Shown: positions 26,019 to 35,136 of the stretch, one piece after another | How positions within the stretch are numbered: position 1 is the first letter of the stretch | Layout: each line of letters opens with the position of its first letter | Assembly (NCBI RefSeq): GCF_016583785.1 | Contig: NZ_NRRU01000045.1 | Span: 1 to 42,192 of the forward strand | DNA: 42,192 bases | Direction: 5' to 3' | Origin: Rubrivivax gelatinosus | Lineage (GTDB): Bacteria; Pseudomonadota; Gammaproteobacteria; Burkholderiales; Burkholderiaceae_C | The notes under the pieces: generated by a model | Databases searched by the model: none | The model's input: only the letters and a program-made list of their open reading frames with translations | What the model was told of the DNA's origin: nothing | Program-made: the position numbers and the translations under genes

Positions 26019-27205
26019 ACAAGCCGTCGCGCCCGGTGCAGCGCGGCGTCTCGCTGGTCGAGGCGATGGTCGCGCTCGCGGTGATGGCGATCGGGCTGCT
26101 CGGCGTCGTCGGCCTGCAGGCCACGCTGCGCGCCAACGCCGACCTCTCGCGCCAGCGCAGCGAGGCCGTGCGCATCGCGCAGGATCGCATCGACCAGCTG
26201 CGCGCCTACACCTCGCTGGACGACATCAAGGGCGAGACCTACGACGGGATCGCGGCAGCTCCGGGCGAACGCATCACGGCCACCAACGTCAACACCGAGT
26301 ACACGCTCTACCAGGACGTCCAGACGCTGGCTGCCGGCCGCGCCAAGACCGTCTCGGTCAAGGTCGCCTGGCGCGACCGCCGGTCCGAGACCGACAACCA
26401 GTGGGTCGATTTCGGCACGCTGGTCACCGGCGTGCCGCCGGCGCTGGCCGGCGCGCTGGTGCTGCCGGCGAACCAGACGGTGCTGTCGACACCCAGCGGC
26501 CGCAACCCCGCCATCCCGGTGCAGGCACAGGACAACGGGGACGGCAGCAGCACCTTCCGGCCACTGGGCGGCGAAGGCGTGGGCTGGGTCTTCAACAACG
26601 TCACCGGCGTCATCACCAGCATCTGCACGCCCGGCTTGCCCTGCGTCTCGACCAAAGCCTACCTGCTGGCGGGATACGTCCGTTTCGCGACCGGCCACGA
26701 GCCCACCGCCGCCGATGCCGAAGTGCCGTCGGCGATCGGCGAGACGGATCAGGACTCGGTTCTTTCGCCCTTCGTGACCGTGCAACGCACCGGCTCGCCG
26801 CTGCCGGCCGCCGACAGCTGCGTGCACCGGCTCTACGCCGGCTTCGTGGCCTATTGGTGCGCCGTGCCCCTGGGCACCGGCACGGCAGTCTGGTCGGGCC
26901 GCTCGACGCTGCACCTGTCCAACCTGGCGACGCTGCCGGTGGGCGACGTGCCCGACACCCGCAGCTCGGCCGACGCGGTGCGCGTGTGCCGCTACACGAC
27001 GGCGCTGCGGCCGACACGCAACGTCGACCACCCGCTGGACTACGTCGACGTCGGCGGCGCGCTGACGAACCAGAACTTCCTCGTCATCAGCGCCGGCGAC
27101 GGCAGCAACCGGTACGCCTGTCCCGCAGACGACCCCGATACGCAGCCGATGACGCTGACGCTGGAACACCAGCCCGAGCCGGTGCCGACGTCGACGACGC
27201 CTTAG
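26015..27205 (+). CDS. pilV: Enlarged PilV-like minor pilin
   Basis: A 396-residue prepilin; signal QRGVSLVEAMVALAVMAIGL followed by LGVVGLQATLRANADLSRQR, the PilV pattern. Typical PilV proteins are about 120-200 residues; this one carries roughly 250 extra residues with strand-rich, disulfide-capable segments (SICTPGLPC, DSCVHRLY, YWCAVPLG, VRVCRYTT, RYACPADD) that may form an exposed adhesin-like domain. The start overlaps pilX (ATGA). No pilY1 follows: 46 bp later ribD begins, without a visible terminator. Confidence 0.8.
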   Translation: MNKPSRPVQRGVSLVEAMVALAVMAIGLLGVVGLQATLRANADLSRQRSEAVRIAQDRIDQLRAYTSLDDIKGETYDGIAAAPGERITATNVNTEYTLYQDVQTLAAGRAKTVSVKVAWRDRRSETDNQWVDFGTLVTGVPPALAGALVLPANQTVLSTPSGRNPAIPVQAQDNGDGSSTFRPLGGEGVGWVFNNVTGVITSICTPGLPCVSTKAYLLAGYVRFATGHEPTAADAEVPSAIGETDQDSVLSPFVTVQRTGSPLPAADSCVHRLYAGFVAYWCAVPLGTGTAVWSGRSTLHLSNLATLPVGDVPDTRSSADAVRVCRYTTALRPTRNVDHPLDYVDVGGALTNQNFLVISAGDGSNRYACPADDPDTQPMTLTLEHQPEPVPTSTTP

Positions 27206-27251
27206 CATCGCGGCGCGGCGCACCGCCGTGCCTTCGCCCCCGCCGCGCCCG

Positions 27252-28367
27252 ATGTCACCGCTGGACCGCACCCGTCTGCTCGAAGCCCTGGCGCTCGCCG
27301 AAGGCTCGATCGGCCTGACCGACCCCAACCCGCGGGTCGGTTGCATCCTCGGCCACGAGGACGGCCGCGTCCTGGGCCGCGGCGCCACCCAGCGCGCCGG
27401 CGAGGCCCATGCCGAAGTTATGGCGCTGCGCGACGCCGCCGCCGCGGGCCATGACCTGCGCGGCGCCACCGCCTGGGTGACGCTGGAACCCTGCGCCCAC
27501 CACGGCCGCACGCCGCCGTGCTGCGAGGCGCTCGCCGCCGCGGGCATCGCGCGGGTCGTCGTTGCCGTCGGCGACCCGTTCCCGCAGGTGGCCGGGGCCG
27601 GCATCGCGAGGCTGCGCGCCGCCGGCGTGCAGGTCGAACTCGCCGACGCCGACATCGCCGCCGCCGCGCGCGAACTCAACATCGGCTTTTTCTCGCGCGT
27701 CGAACGCGGCCGGCCCTGGGTGCGGATGAAGATCGCCGCATCGCTGGACGGCCGCACCGCGCTTGCCAACGGCGCCAGCCAGTGGATCACCGGCGCCGAG
27801 GCGCGCACCGACGGCCACGCCTGGCGGCGCCGCGCCGGCTGCGTGCTCACCGGCATCGGCACCGTGCTCGACGACGACCCGCGGCTGGACGTGCGCCTGG
27901 TTGCGACCGCGCTGCAGCCGATGCGCGCCGTCGTCGACTCGCGGCTGCGCACGCCGCCGACGGCGCGGCTGCTGGCGCCGCCGGGGCGCTGCATCGTCTT
28001 CGCTGCCGTCGACGACGGCGCCGGCGCCGCTCTGCGCGCCGCAGGCGCCGAACTCCGGCTGCGACCGGGCGCGGATGGCCGGGTGGCGCTGGACGCCGTG
28101 CTCGCCGATCTGGCCGCGCTCGGCGTCAACGAACTGCACGTCGAAGCCGGCGCACGCCTGAACGCGGCCTGGCTGGCCAGCGGACGGGTCGACGAACTGC
28201 TGGTCTACACCGCGCCGCTGCTGCTCGGAGAGGGCCGCGCCATGGCCGCGCTCGGGCCCTTCGACACCCTCGCCCAGGGTCTGCGTTTCGCCTTCGTCGG
28301 CTGCCAGCCGGTAGGCGCCGACCTGCGGCTGCTGGCGCGTCCGCTCGCCATCCCGGCAGCCCCCTGA
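27252..28367 (+). CDS. ribD: Bifunctional riboflavin deaminase/reductase RibD
   Basis: Riboflavin synthesis enzyme with two domains. Residues 1-140: zinc deaminase acting on the pyrimidine intermediate, with AHAEVMALRDA (His ligand and catalytic Glu) and EPCAHHGRTPPCCEAL (two Cys ligands). Residues 150-365: NADPH-dependent reductase with PWVRMKIAASLDGRTALANG, SQWITG, GIGTVLDDDPRLDVR and NELHVEAGARLNAAWL. 372 residues, as expected. A GTG eight codons upstream (27228) is an alternative start. No FMN riboswitch was found ahead of it; the proximity to pilV suggests read-through transcription or a promoter inside pilV. Confidence 0.95.
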   Translation: MSPLDRTRLLEALALAEGSIGLTDPNPRVGCILGHEDGRVLGRGATQRAGEAHAEVMALRDAAAAGHDLRGATAWVTLEPCAHHGRTPPCCEALAAAGIARVVVAVGDPFPQVAGAGIARLRAAGVQVELADADIAAAARELNIGFFSRVERGRPWVRMKIAASLDGRTALANGASQWITGAEARTDGHAWRRRAGCVLTGIGTVLDDDPRLDVRLVATALQPMRAVVDSRLRTPPTARLLAPPGRCIVFAAVDDGAGAALRAAGAELRLRPGADGRVALDAVLADLAALGVNELHVEAGARLNAAWLASGRVDELLVYTAPLLLGEGRAMAALGPFDTLAQGLRFAFVGCQPVGADLRLLARPLAIPAAP

Positions 28368-28399
28368 ACGCGGGCGCGCGCCGAGAGCGCCATGTGAAT

Positions 28400-28434
28400 G
28401 GGGGGGCTTGGCCTAGGGGGGGCGCCTCTATGAT
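28400..28434 (+). promoter_or_regulatory. Candidate promoter with G7 tracts before the PEP-CTERM gene
   Basis: Two runs of seven G (28400-28406 and 28416-28422) flank CTTGGCCTA. TTGGCC (28408-28413) and TATGAT (28429-28434) form a -35/-10-like pair with a 15-bp spacer that contains the second G7 run. The spacer is shorter than optimal, and its length would vary with slippage in the tract. Speculative. Confidence 0.35.
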
Positions 28435-28500
28435 CGTTCAGAGAGGTGCGCGGGCCTTTCCGTTCATTCGTGCGGATGGTCTGCGGCGGGAGGATGAGCG

Positions 28501-29280
28501 ATGGGTTCCTTGCTGAACTGGGGTCGGTCGGCGCTTGCCGTCGCCGCCATGTGCGCCGCCGGGGCGAGCTTCGCGACGCCGGTGATCTACACCGGGCTCG
28601 ACGCGAGCCCGAACGGGCAGGTACCGGCTGAAGGCGAAGCGGCGACCGCGAAGAACGAATTCGCCGCCGCCACGAGTTCCGCCAGCCTGAAGACGGAGAG
28701 CTTCGAGAGCTACGCCTACCTGAGCACGCCGCAGACCCTCTTCGGCGGGACCGTGAAGCTGCAGTCCGTGGACGAAGGCGGCGAGGGCTACGTCGGCAAG
28801 GAGACGCTCGTCGACGGCACGACGGCGGGGCGCTTCAACACCACGCCGGGCGCCGCATCCGCGCTGTTCTGGGAAACCTCGCAGTCGTTCACGCTGACCT
28901 TCGCGCAGGCGATCAACGCCTTCGGCTTCTATGCCACCGACATCGGCGACTTCGCCGGCGCGATCTTGATCACGCTGACGGGCAGCGACGGCACCCAGGA
29001 ATACACGATCTACCCCGACGACACGCCGGCGCGGGACGAGCCGAACGCGATCACCAACGGCAGCCTGCTGTTCTGGGGGCTGGTCGACGAGGACTTCAGC
29101 TTCACCTCGCTGACGCTGAAGGTGCTGCAGGCCGACGGCCAGGACGACTACGTCGGCTTCGACGACCTGCTGCTGGCCAACGCCAGCACCGACCCGGGCA
29201 CCGTGCCCGAACCGGCGACGCTGGCCCTGGCCGGGATCGCGCTCGCGGGCGCTGCCGTCACGCGTCGCCGCCGCAGCTGA
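28501..29280 (+). CDS. PEP-CTERM sorted exported protein
   Basis: A 259-residue secreted protein. Signal peptide: residues 1-26 (LAVAAMCAAGASFA, cleavage before TPVIY). The C-terminus is a classic PEP-CTERM sorting signal, VPEPATLALAGIALAGAAVT then RRRRS, which is cut by exosortase in bacteria that make exopolysaccharide. The middle is a beta-rich domain (TESFESY, FTLTFAQAINAFGFYATDIG, LKVLQADGQDDYVGFDDLLL) like other PEP-CTERM proteins with a jelly-roll fold. No catalytic motif, no cysteine in the mature part. GGGAGGA 6-12 nt upstream supports the ATG. It interrupts the riboflavin gene set and has its own apparent promoter and a strong terminator. Exosortase genes are not in the window. Confidence 0.9.
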   Translation: MGSLLNWGRSALAVAAMCAAGASFATPVIYTGLDASPNGQVPAEGEAATAKNEFAAATSSASLKTESFESYAYLSTPQTLFGGTVKLQSVDEGGEGYVGKETLVDGTTAGRFNTTPGAASALFWETSQSFTLTFAQAINAFGFYATDIGDFAGAILITLTGSDGTQEYTIYPDDTPARDEPNAITNGSLLFWGLVDEDFSFTSLTLKVLQADGQDDYVGFDDLLLANASTDPGTVPEPATLALAGIALAGAAVTRRRRS

Positions 29281-29304
29281 GCGCCGTCCGGCGCCTGATT
29301 TCAC

Positions 29305-29338
29305 GGGCGGACGCCGCGAGGCGTCCGCCCTTTCCTTT
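29305..29338 (+). terminator. Rho-independent terminator after the PEP-CTERM gene
   Basis: GGGCGGACGCC (29305-29315) pairs perfectly with GGCGTCCGCCC (29320-29330) around GCGA, followed by TTTCCTTT. It isolates the PEP-CTERM gene from ribBA. Confidence 0.9.
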
Positions 29339-29369
29339 GGCGCCACCCGGCCGTGCCGGACGCGCCGCC

Positions 29370-29375
29370 TACAAT
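29370..29375 (+). promoter_or_regulatory. -10 element of ribBA, close to the start codon
   Basis: TACAAT lies only 7 nt before the ATG at 29383, and the terminator ends at 29338, so transcription would start at or within a base or two of the start codon. No ribosome-binding site is visible. No clear -35 hexamer. Confidence 0.4.
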
Positions 29376-29382
29376 TGCGACG

Positions 29383-30480
29383 ATGTCGATTTCCCCCGTT
29401 CCCGAGCTGGTCGCCGAACTGGCGGCCGGCCGCATGGTCATCCTCGTCGATGAGGAAGACCGCGAAAACGAGGGCGACCTCGTCCTCGCGGCCGAGCACG
29501 TCACCCCCGAGGCGATCAACTTCATGGCCCGCTTCGGCCGCGGCCTGATCTGCCTGACGCTCACGCGCGAGCGCTGCGAGCGCCTGCAGCTGCACCCGAT
29601 GGCGCTGCGCAACGGCACCCGGCTGGGCACCGCGTTCACGGTCTCGATCGAAGCCGCCACCGGCGTCACCACCGGCATCTCGGCGGCCGACCGCGCCCGC
29701 ACCGTGCAGGCCGCGGTCGCGCGCGACGCCAAGGCCGCCGACCTGGTGCAGCCCGGACACATCTTCCCGCTGATGGCGCAGGACGGCGGCGTGCTGATGC
29801 GCGCCGGCCATACCGAAGCCGGCTGCGACCTCGCCGGCATGGCCGGCCTGACGCCGGCGGCCGTGATCTGCGAGATCATGAAGGACGACGGCACGATGGC
29901 GCGGCTGCCGGACCTGGAGGTCTTCGCACGCGAACACGGCCTGAAGATCGGCACCATCGCCGACCTGATCCATTACCGCAGCCGCAACGAGACGCTGATC
30001 CAGCGTGTCGGCCAGCGCCGCGTGACGACGCCGCACGGCGAGTTCGACTGCATCGCCTACCGCGACAAGAGCGGCGGGCTGCATCTGGCGCTGACGCACG
30101 GCCGCTGGACGCCGGCCGACGAAGTGACGGTGCGCGTGCACGAGCCCTTCACCGTCTTCGACGTGCTCGACGCCTGCAGCGGCACCCATTCCTGGCCGCT
30201 GCCGGCGGCGCTGGCGGCGCTGCAGGCGGCCGAACGCGGCTGCGCGGTGCTGCTCAACTGCACCCACGACATCGACACGCTGCTGCCGCAACTCGTGCCG
30301 CCCGAGGCGCGCGAACCCGCGCCGCGCACCCCGGCCGACCTGCGCACCTACGGCGTCGGCGCGCAGATCCTGCGCGAGCTGGGCGTGCGCCGCATGCGGC
30401 TGCTGGGCAACCCGCGGCGCATGCCGAGCATGGCCGGCTACGGCCTCGAGATCACCGGCTTCGTCGCCGCCCACGTCTGA
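29383..30480 (+). CDS. ribBA: 3,4-dihydroxy-2-butanone 4-phosphate synthase with degenerate GTP cyclohydrolase II-like domain
   Basis: Makes the four-carbon unit of riboflavin from ribulose 5-phosphate. Residues 1-205 form a complete RibB domain: [33 protein letters not shown] and [17 protein letters not shown]. Residues 206-365 are related to RibA ([60 protein letters not shown]), but the three-cysteine zinc site and the RQEGRGIGL-type GTP-binding segment of active GTP cyclohydrolase II are missing. The second domain is therefore probably not catalytic, and a separate RibA would be needed. Followed by ribH after 14 bp. Confidence 0.92.
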   Translation: MSISPVPELVAELAAGRMVILVDEEDRENEGDLVLAAEHVTPEAINFMARFGRGLICLTLTRERCERLQLHPMALRNGTRLGTAFTVSIEAATGVTTGISAADRARTVQAAVARDAKAADLVQPGHIFPLMAQDGGVLMRAGHTEAGCDLAGMAGLTPAAVICEIMKDDGTMARLPDLEVFAREHGLKIGTIADLIHYRSRNETLIQRVGQRRVTTPHGEFDCIAYRDKSGGLHLALTHGRWTPADEVTVRVHEPFTVFDVLDACSGTHSWPLPAALAALQAAERGCAVLLNCTHDIDTLLPQLVPPEAREPAPRTPADLRTYGVGAQILRELGVRRMRLLGNPRRMPSMAGYGLEITGFVAAHV

Positions 30481-30494
30481 AGGGACAGAGCAAT

Positions 30495-30959
30495 ATGCAA
30501 GAAGCCGATCAAGGCCAGGCGCTCGATCTCGACGGCAGCGGCCTGCGCATCGCCATCGTGCGGGCGCGATTCAACGACAAGATCACGAGCGCGCTGGCCG
30601 ACGCCTGCCGCGCCGAACTCGCCGAACTCGGGGTCGAGCCCGGCGACGTGCGCGAGGTGACGGTGCCGGGTGCGCTCGAGGTGCCGGTGGCGCTGACCGC
30701 GCTCGCCGCCTCGGGCGGCTACGACGCCTTCGTCGCGCTGGGCTGCATCATCCGCGGCGAGACCTATCACTTCGAACTGGTGGCCAACGAAAGCGGCGCC
30801 GGCGTCACGCGCGTCGCGCTGGACCACCGCCTCCCGATCGCCAACGCCATCCTCACCGTCGAGAACGAGGCCCAGGCCTGGGCCCGTGCCGCCGACAAGG
30901 GCCGCGACGCCGCGCGCGTCGCCGTCGAGATGGCGAACCTGCTGGAAGACCTGTCTTGA
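30495..30959 (+). CDS. ribH: 6,7-dimethyl-8-ribityllumazine synthase
   Basis: Penultimate enzyme of riboflavin synthesis, joining the RibB product with the RibD-derived pyrimidine. 154 residues with the family blocks [35 protein letters not shown] and [20 protein letters not shown], whose His is the catalytic base; lumazine synthases assemble as pentamers or 60-mers. AGGGACAG precedes the ATG. The stop overlaps the nusB TTG start. Confidence 0.97.
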   Translation: MQEADQGQALDLDGSGLRIAIVRARFNDKITSALADACRAELAELGVEPGDVREVTVPGALEVPVALTALAASGGYDAFVALGCIIRGETYHFELVANESGAGVTRVALDHRLPIANAILTVENEAQAWARAADKGRDAARVAVEMANLLEDLS

Positions 30960-31435
30960 GCACCGAACGCACCGCCGCGCGCAAACGCGCCGCGTCCAAG
31001 TCCTCGCGCCGCCGTTCGCGCGAGATCGCGCTGCAAGGCCTGTACGAATGGCTGATCAGCGGCGCCGAAGCCGCCACCATCGACGCCCACATGCGCGAGC
31101 AGGACGGCTTCGACAAGTGCGACCGCGCCCATTTCGACGCCCTGCTGCACGGCTGCATCACCGAAGCCTCGGCGCTCGACGCCGTGCTCTCGCGCCACGT
31201 CGACCGCAAGACCAGCCTGCTGTCGCCGGTCGAGCACGCGGTGCTGATGATCGGCGCCTACGAGCTGACGCACTGCATCGAGGTGCCCTACCGCGTCGCG
31301 ATCAACGAGGCGGTCGAGCTCGCCAAGAGCTTCGGCGGCACCGACGGCCACAAGTACGTCAACGGCGTGCTCGACAAGGCCGCCGCCGAGCTGCGCCCGG
31401 CCGAGGTGGCGCAGCGCCGCGCCCAGGCATCCTGA
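30956..31435 (+). CDS. nusB: Transcription antitermination factor NusB
   Basis: RNA-binding all-helical protein that acts with NusE (S10) on boxA in rRNA operons. 159 residues: [59 protein letters not shown] and [20 protein letters not shown] with [11 protein letters not shown], all family hallmarks. The start is TTG at 30956 overlapping the ribH stop (TTGA), within an unusually basic N-terminal extension ([17 protein letters not shown]). The ribH-nusB order is widespread. Confidence 0.97.
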   Translation: MSTERTAARKRAASKSSRRRSREIALQGLYEWLISGAEAATIDAHMREQDGFDKCDRAHFDALLHGCITEASALDAVLSRHVDRKTSLLSPVEHAVLMIGAYELTHCIEVPYRVAINEAVELAKSFGGTDGHKYVNGVLDKAAAELRPAEVAQRRAQAS

Positions 31436-32616
31436 TGCGCATCGCCAGCCGGGTCGAGCGCATCGACCCGTTCTACGTGATGGAGTGCGCCAAGGCGGCC
31501 GACCGCATCGCCGCCAGCCCCGCCTGCGACCCGGCACGCGGCGGCGAGCCGATGATCTACCTGAACATCGGCGAGCCCGACTTCACCGCACCGGCCGGCG
31601 TGCAGCGTGCCGCCGAGGCCTGCCTGGCCGCCGGCCGCACGCAGTACACGCCGGCACTCGGCCTGACCGCGCTGCGCGAGCGCATCGCCGGCTGGTACCG
31701 CAGCCGCTGGGGCGTCGAAGTCGACCCGGCGCGCATCGCCGTCACCGCCGGCGCGTCGGCGGCGCTGCAGCTCGTCTGCCTGGCCTTGTTCGAGGCCGGC
31801 GACGAGGTGCTGATGCCCGACCCCAGCTACCCCTGCAACCGCCATTTCGTCGCCGCCGCCGGCGGCAGCGCGCGGCTGCTGCCGGCCACGCCAGAAGCGC
31901 GCTTCCAGCTCGACGCGGCTTCCGTCGCGGCGAACTGGACGCCGGCCACACGCGGCGTGCTGCTGGCCTCGCCGAGCAACCCGACCGGCACCTCGATCGC
32001 GCCGGCCGAGATGGCGGCCATAGCCGACACCGTGCGCGCGCGCGGCGGCGTCACCATCGTCGACGAGATCTACCTCGGCCTGGGTTACGACGAGGCCTTC
32101 ACGAAGACCGCGCTCGCGCTCGGCGATGACATCGTCTCGATCAACAGCTTCTCCAAGTACTTCAGCATGACCGGCTGGCGCCTGGGCTGGGTGGTGCTGC
32201 CGACGGCGCTGGTCGCCCCGGTGGAGAAGCTGGCGCAGAACCTGTTCATCTGCGCGTCCTCGGTCGCGCAGCACGCGGCGCTGGCCTGCTTCGAGCCCGA
32301 GGCGATCGCCGAATACGAAGCCCGGCGCGCCGAATTCCGCCGCCGCCGCGACTTCATCGTGCCGGCGCTGGACGCGCTCGGCCTGGCGGTGCCGGTCAAA
32401 CCCGACGGCGCCTTCTACGCCTGGGCCGACTGCTCGCGCTTTTCGCCCAGCAGCTGGGACTTCTGCATGCGCATGATGGAGCGCGCCCACGTCGCGATGA
32501 CGCCGGGCCGCGACTTCGGCCCGGCCGCCGCCGAACGCTTCCTGCGCCTGTCCTTCGCCAACTCGATGAGCGAGCTGGAAGCCGCGATCGCGCGCCTGGC
32601 GCGCGAACTGCGGTGA
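31435..32616 (+). CDS. Pyridoxal-phosphate aminotransferase, class I/II
   Basis: A 393-residue fold-type I aminotransferase. Seen: YLNIGEPDFTAPAGVQRAAE, TQYTPALGLTALRERIAGWY, VTAGASAALQLVCLALFEAG, PSNPTGTSI, DEIYLGLGYDE and the PLP-binding lysine in SINSFSKYFSMTGWRLGW; the substrate-carboxylate Arg is in FLRLSFANS. Family members act on aspartate, alanine or aromatic amino acids; specificity cannot be read here. Its ATG overlaps the nusB stop (TGATG), making it the last gene of the rib-nusB operon. Confidence 0.9.
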   Translation: MRIASRVERIDPFYVMECAKAADRIAASPACDPARGGEPMIYLNIGEPDFTAPAGVQRAAEACLAAGRTQYTPALGLTALRERIAGWYRSRWGVEVDPARIAVTAGASAALQLVCLALFEAGDEVLMPDPSYPCNRHFVAAAGGSARLLPATPEARFQLDAASVAANWTPATRGVLLASPSNPTGTSIAPAEMAAIADTVRARGGVTIVDEIYLGLGYDEAFTKTALALGDDIVSINSFSKYFSMTGWRLGWVVLPTALVAPVEKLAQNLFICASSVAQHAALACFEPEAIAEYEARRAEFRRRRDFIVPALDALGLAVPVKPDGAFYAWADCSRFSPSSWDFCMRMMERAHVAMTPGRDFGPAAAERFLRLSFANSMSELEAAIARLARELR

Positions 32617-32661
32617 GGCGCCGCCAGCCCCGCGCCCGCCGAGGCCGTTGCTGCACTGCCG

Positions 32662-32667
32662 CATAAT
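32662..32667 (+). promoter_or_regulatory. -10-like element before ybgC
   Basis: CATAAT sits 12 nt before the ybgC ATG (32680), implying a leader of only about 6 nt. No -35 or ribosome-binding site is evident. Confidence 0.35.
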
Positions 32668-32679
32668 CTTCGGCTTCCG

Positions 32680-33084
32680 ATGTCTGCCGCCGCACCGTTC
32701 CGCCACCGCGTCCGCGTCTACTGGGAAGACACCGACGCCGGCGGCGTCGTCTACTACGCCAACTACCTGAAGTTCTTCGAGCGCGCCCGCACCGAGTGGC
32801 TGCGCGCGCTGGGCATCGGGCAGGAAGCCAACCGCGCCGCCACCGGCACCGTCTTCGTCGTCGCCGACGCCACCGTGTCCTACCGCCGCCCGGCGCGGCT
32901 GGACGACGAGATCGAGGTCACGGTCGAACTGCGCGAACTCTGCCGCGCCTCGCTCGTCGTCGCCCAGCAGGCCTGGCGCGGCGACGAACTGCTGGCCGAG
33001 GGCCAGATCCGCGTCGGCTGCGTCGCCGCCGAGACCTTCCGCCCCGCCCGCATCCCGCTTTCGATCTTCGACGCCATCCGATGA
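32680..33084 (+). CDS. ybgC: Tol-Pal-associated acyl-CoA thioesterase YbgC
   Basis: A 134-residue hotdog-fold thioesterase. The catalytic Asp motif is VYWEDTDAGGVVYYANYLKF, followed by ERARTEWLRALGIGQ and ATVSYRRPARLDDEIEVTVE. It acts on short acyl-CoA or acyl-ACP in the cytosol and heads the tol gene cluster in most proteobacteria, as here. Its stop overlaps tolQ (ATGA at 33081-33084). Confidence 0.95.
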   Translation: MSAAAPFRHRVRVYWEDTDAGGVVYYANYLKFFERARTEWLRALGIGQEANRAATGTVFVVADATVSYRRPARLDDEIEVTVELRELCRASLVVAQQAWRGDELLAEGQIRVGCVAAETFRPARIPLSIFDAIR

Positions 33085-33764
33085 ACCAGGACCTTTCGAT
33101 CGTCTCCCTCGTGCTGCAGGCCAGCGCCGTCGTGCAGGTCGTGATGGCCGGTCTCGCGCTCGTCTCGCTGGCGAGCTGGACCGTCATCTTCGGCAAGATC
33201 TTCGGCCTGCGCACCGTGCGCGGCCGCAACGAAGCCTTCGAGCGCGAGTTCTGGTCCGGCCGCAGCCTGACCGAGCTGAACCAGGCGGCGACGAACAAGA
33301 CCGACGCGGCGCCGATCGAACGCATCTTCGCCAGCGGCATGCGCGAGTTCCTGAAGCTGCGCGAAAAGCGCCTTGACGCCGGTGCGCAGCTCGACGGCGC
33401 ACGGCGCGCGATGCGTGCGAGCTTCCAGCGCGAACTCGACGCGATCGAGAGCCACCTCAGCTTCCTGGCCTCGGTCGGTTCGGTCTCGCCCTATGTCGGC
33501 CTGTTCGGCACCGTCTGGGGGATCATGCATGCCTTCGTCGGCCTGTCCAACCTGCAGCAGGTGACGCTGGCCACCGTCGCGCCGGGCATCGCCGAGGCGC
33601 TGGTGGCGACCGCGATCGGGCTCTTCGCCGCGATTCCCGCGGTCATCGCCTACAACCGCTTCGCACGCGACATCGACCGCATCGCGATGCAGCTCGAGAC
33701 CTTCATCGAGGAGTTCTCGAACATCCTGCAGCGCAACGCCGGAACCCCGGCGACGGGCGTCTGA
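33081..33764 (+). CDS. tolQ: Tol-Pal system proton channel subunit TolQ
   Basis: A 227-residue inner-membrane protein of the TolQ/ExbB/MotA family, part of the proton-driven motor that pulls the outer membrane inward at division. Three membrane helices: residues ~15-37 (VVQVVMAGLALVSLASWTVI), ~135-160 (FLASVGSVSPYVGLFGTVWG) and ~170-195 (ALVATAIGLFAAIPAVIAYN), with a cytosolic loop between the first and second. Full length. Two bases separate it from tolR. Confidence 0.97.
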   Translation: MNQDLSIVSLVLQASAVVQVVMAGLALVSLASWTVIFGKIFGLRTVRGRNEAFEREFWSGRSLTELNQAATNKTDAAPIERIFASGMREFLKLREKRLDAGAQLDGARRAMRASFQRELDAIESHLSFLASVGSVSPYVGLFGTVWGIMHAFVGLSNLQQVTLATVAPGIAEALVATAIGLFAAIPAVIAYNRFARDIDRIAMQLETFIEEFSNILQRNAGTPATGV

Positions 33765-33765
33765 G

Positions 33766-34206
<441 letters not shown>

Positions 34207-34210
34207 AGCC

Positions 34211-35125
34211 GTGGCGCAGGACGCGCTGCAGCCCCGCCCGCCCGACAGCCTGCTGCCGGCCGGGCTGCTGGCCTTGCTGGTGCACGTGGCGCTGATCATC
34301 GCGCTGACGGTCAGCGTCGACTGGCATTCGTCCGAACCCGAGACCATCAGCGCCGAACTCTGGGCCGCGGTGCCGACCGTGGCCGCACCGCCGCCAGCGC
34401 CCGAACCGCCGCCGCCCGAACCCGAACCCGAGCCCAAGCCGGAACCGAAGCCGGCGACACCGCCGCCGGCGCCGCCCAAGGCCGCCCCGGACCGCGACGC
34501 CGAGATCGCCGTCGAACGTGCCGAGCGCCGCAAGAAGGAAGAGGAGCGCGAGAAGCGCGAACTCGCCGAGAAGCAGGCCGCCGAGCAGAAGAAGGCGCGC
34601 GACAAGGCCGAGGCCGACAAGAAGGCCAAGGCCGAAGCCGAGAAGAAGGAAAAGGAAAAAGAGAAGGCCGACGCCGAGCGCCAGGAACGCGAGGCGCAGA
34701 AGAAGGCCGACCAGCAGAAGCAGGCGCAGCAGAAAGCCGAGGCCCAGCGCCTGGCCAAGCTGCGCGAGGACCAGCTGAAGCGCATGCAGAACTCGCTCGG
34801 CGGCAGCGGCACCGGCGCCGCCACGTCCACCGGCACCGCCGCACGCGACGCCGGGCCGTCGGCGTCCTATGGCGGCAAGCTGCGCGCGCTGATCCGGCAG
34901 AACATCGTCTTCGCCGATTCGGTGGCCGGCAACCCGGTGGCCGAAATCGAGGTGCGCGCCGGCCCGACCGGCACCATCATCGCGCGCCGCCTGCTCAAGT
35001 CCAGCGGCGTGCCCGCCTGGGACGAAGCGGTGCTGCGTGCGATCGACCGCATCGGCACGCTGCCGCGCGACGTCGACGGCCGGGTGCCGTCGAACATCGT
35101 CATCACGTCCCGGCCCAAGGACTGA
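34211..35125 (+). CDS. tolA: TolA, energy-transducing periplasmic arm
   Basis: A 304-residue protein in three parts: one membrane helix (LLALLVHVALIIALTVSVDW, about residues 20-40), a proline/glutamate-rich segment (PPPAPEPPPPEPEPEP), a long Lys/Ala/Glu helix with repeated KAxAEKK-type units (about 100-195), and a C-terminal TonB-like domain (SYGGKLRALIRQNIVF, VAEIEVRAGPTGTII, VPAWDEAVLRAIDRIGTLP) that contacts TolB/Pal. The start is a GTG at 34211 with GGGAG 8-12 nt upstream; an ATG at 34175 would overlap tolR. tolB and pal, which usually follow, are not here: the next gene is on the other strand. Confidence 0.94.
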   Translation: MAQDALQPRPPDSLLPAGLLALLVHVALIIALTVSVDWHSSEPETISAELWAAVPTVAAPPPAPEPPPPEPEPEPKPEPKPATPPPAPPKAAPDRDAEIAVERAERRKKEEEREKRELAEKQAAEQKKARDKAEADKKAKAEAEKKEKEKEKADAERQEREAQKKADQQKQAQQKAEAQRLAKLREDQLKRMQNSLGGSGTGAATSTGTAARDAGPSASYGGKLRALIRQNIVFADSVAGNPVAEIEVRAGPTGTIIARRLLKSSGVPAWDEAVLRAIDRIGTLPRDVDGRVPSNIVITSRPKD

Positions 35126-35136
35126 GTCTGGGCACG

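Noticed and set aside
27206..29382. FMN riboswitch for the riboflavin genes
   Set aside because: Neither the gap before ribD nor that before ribBA contains the FMN-element consensus; both gaps are too short or occupied by a terminator.
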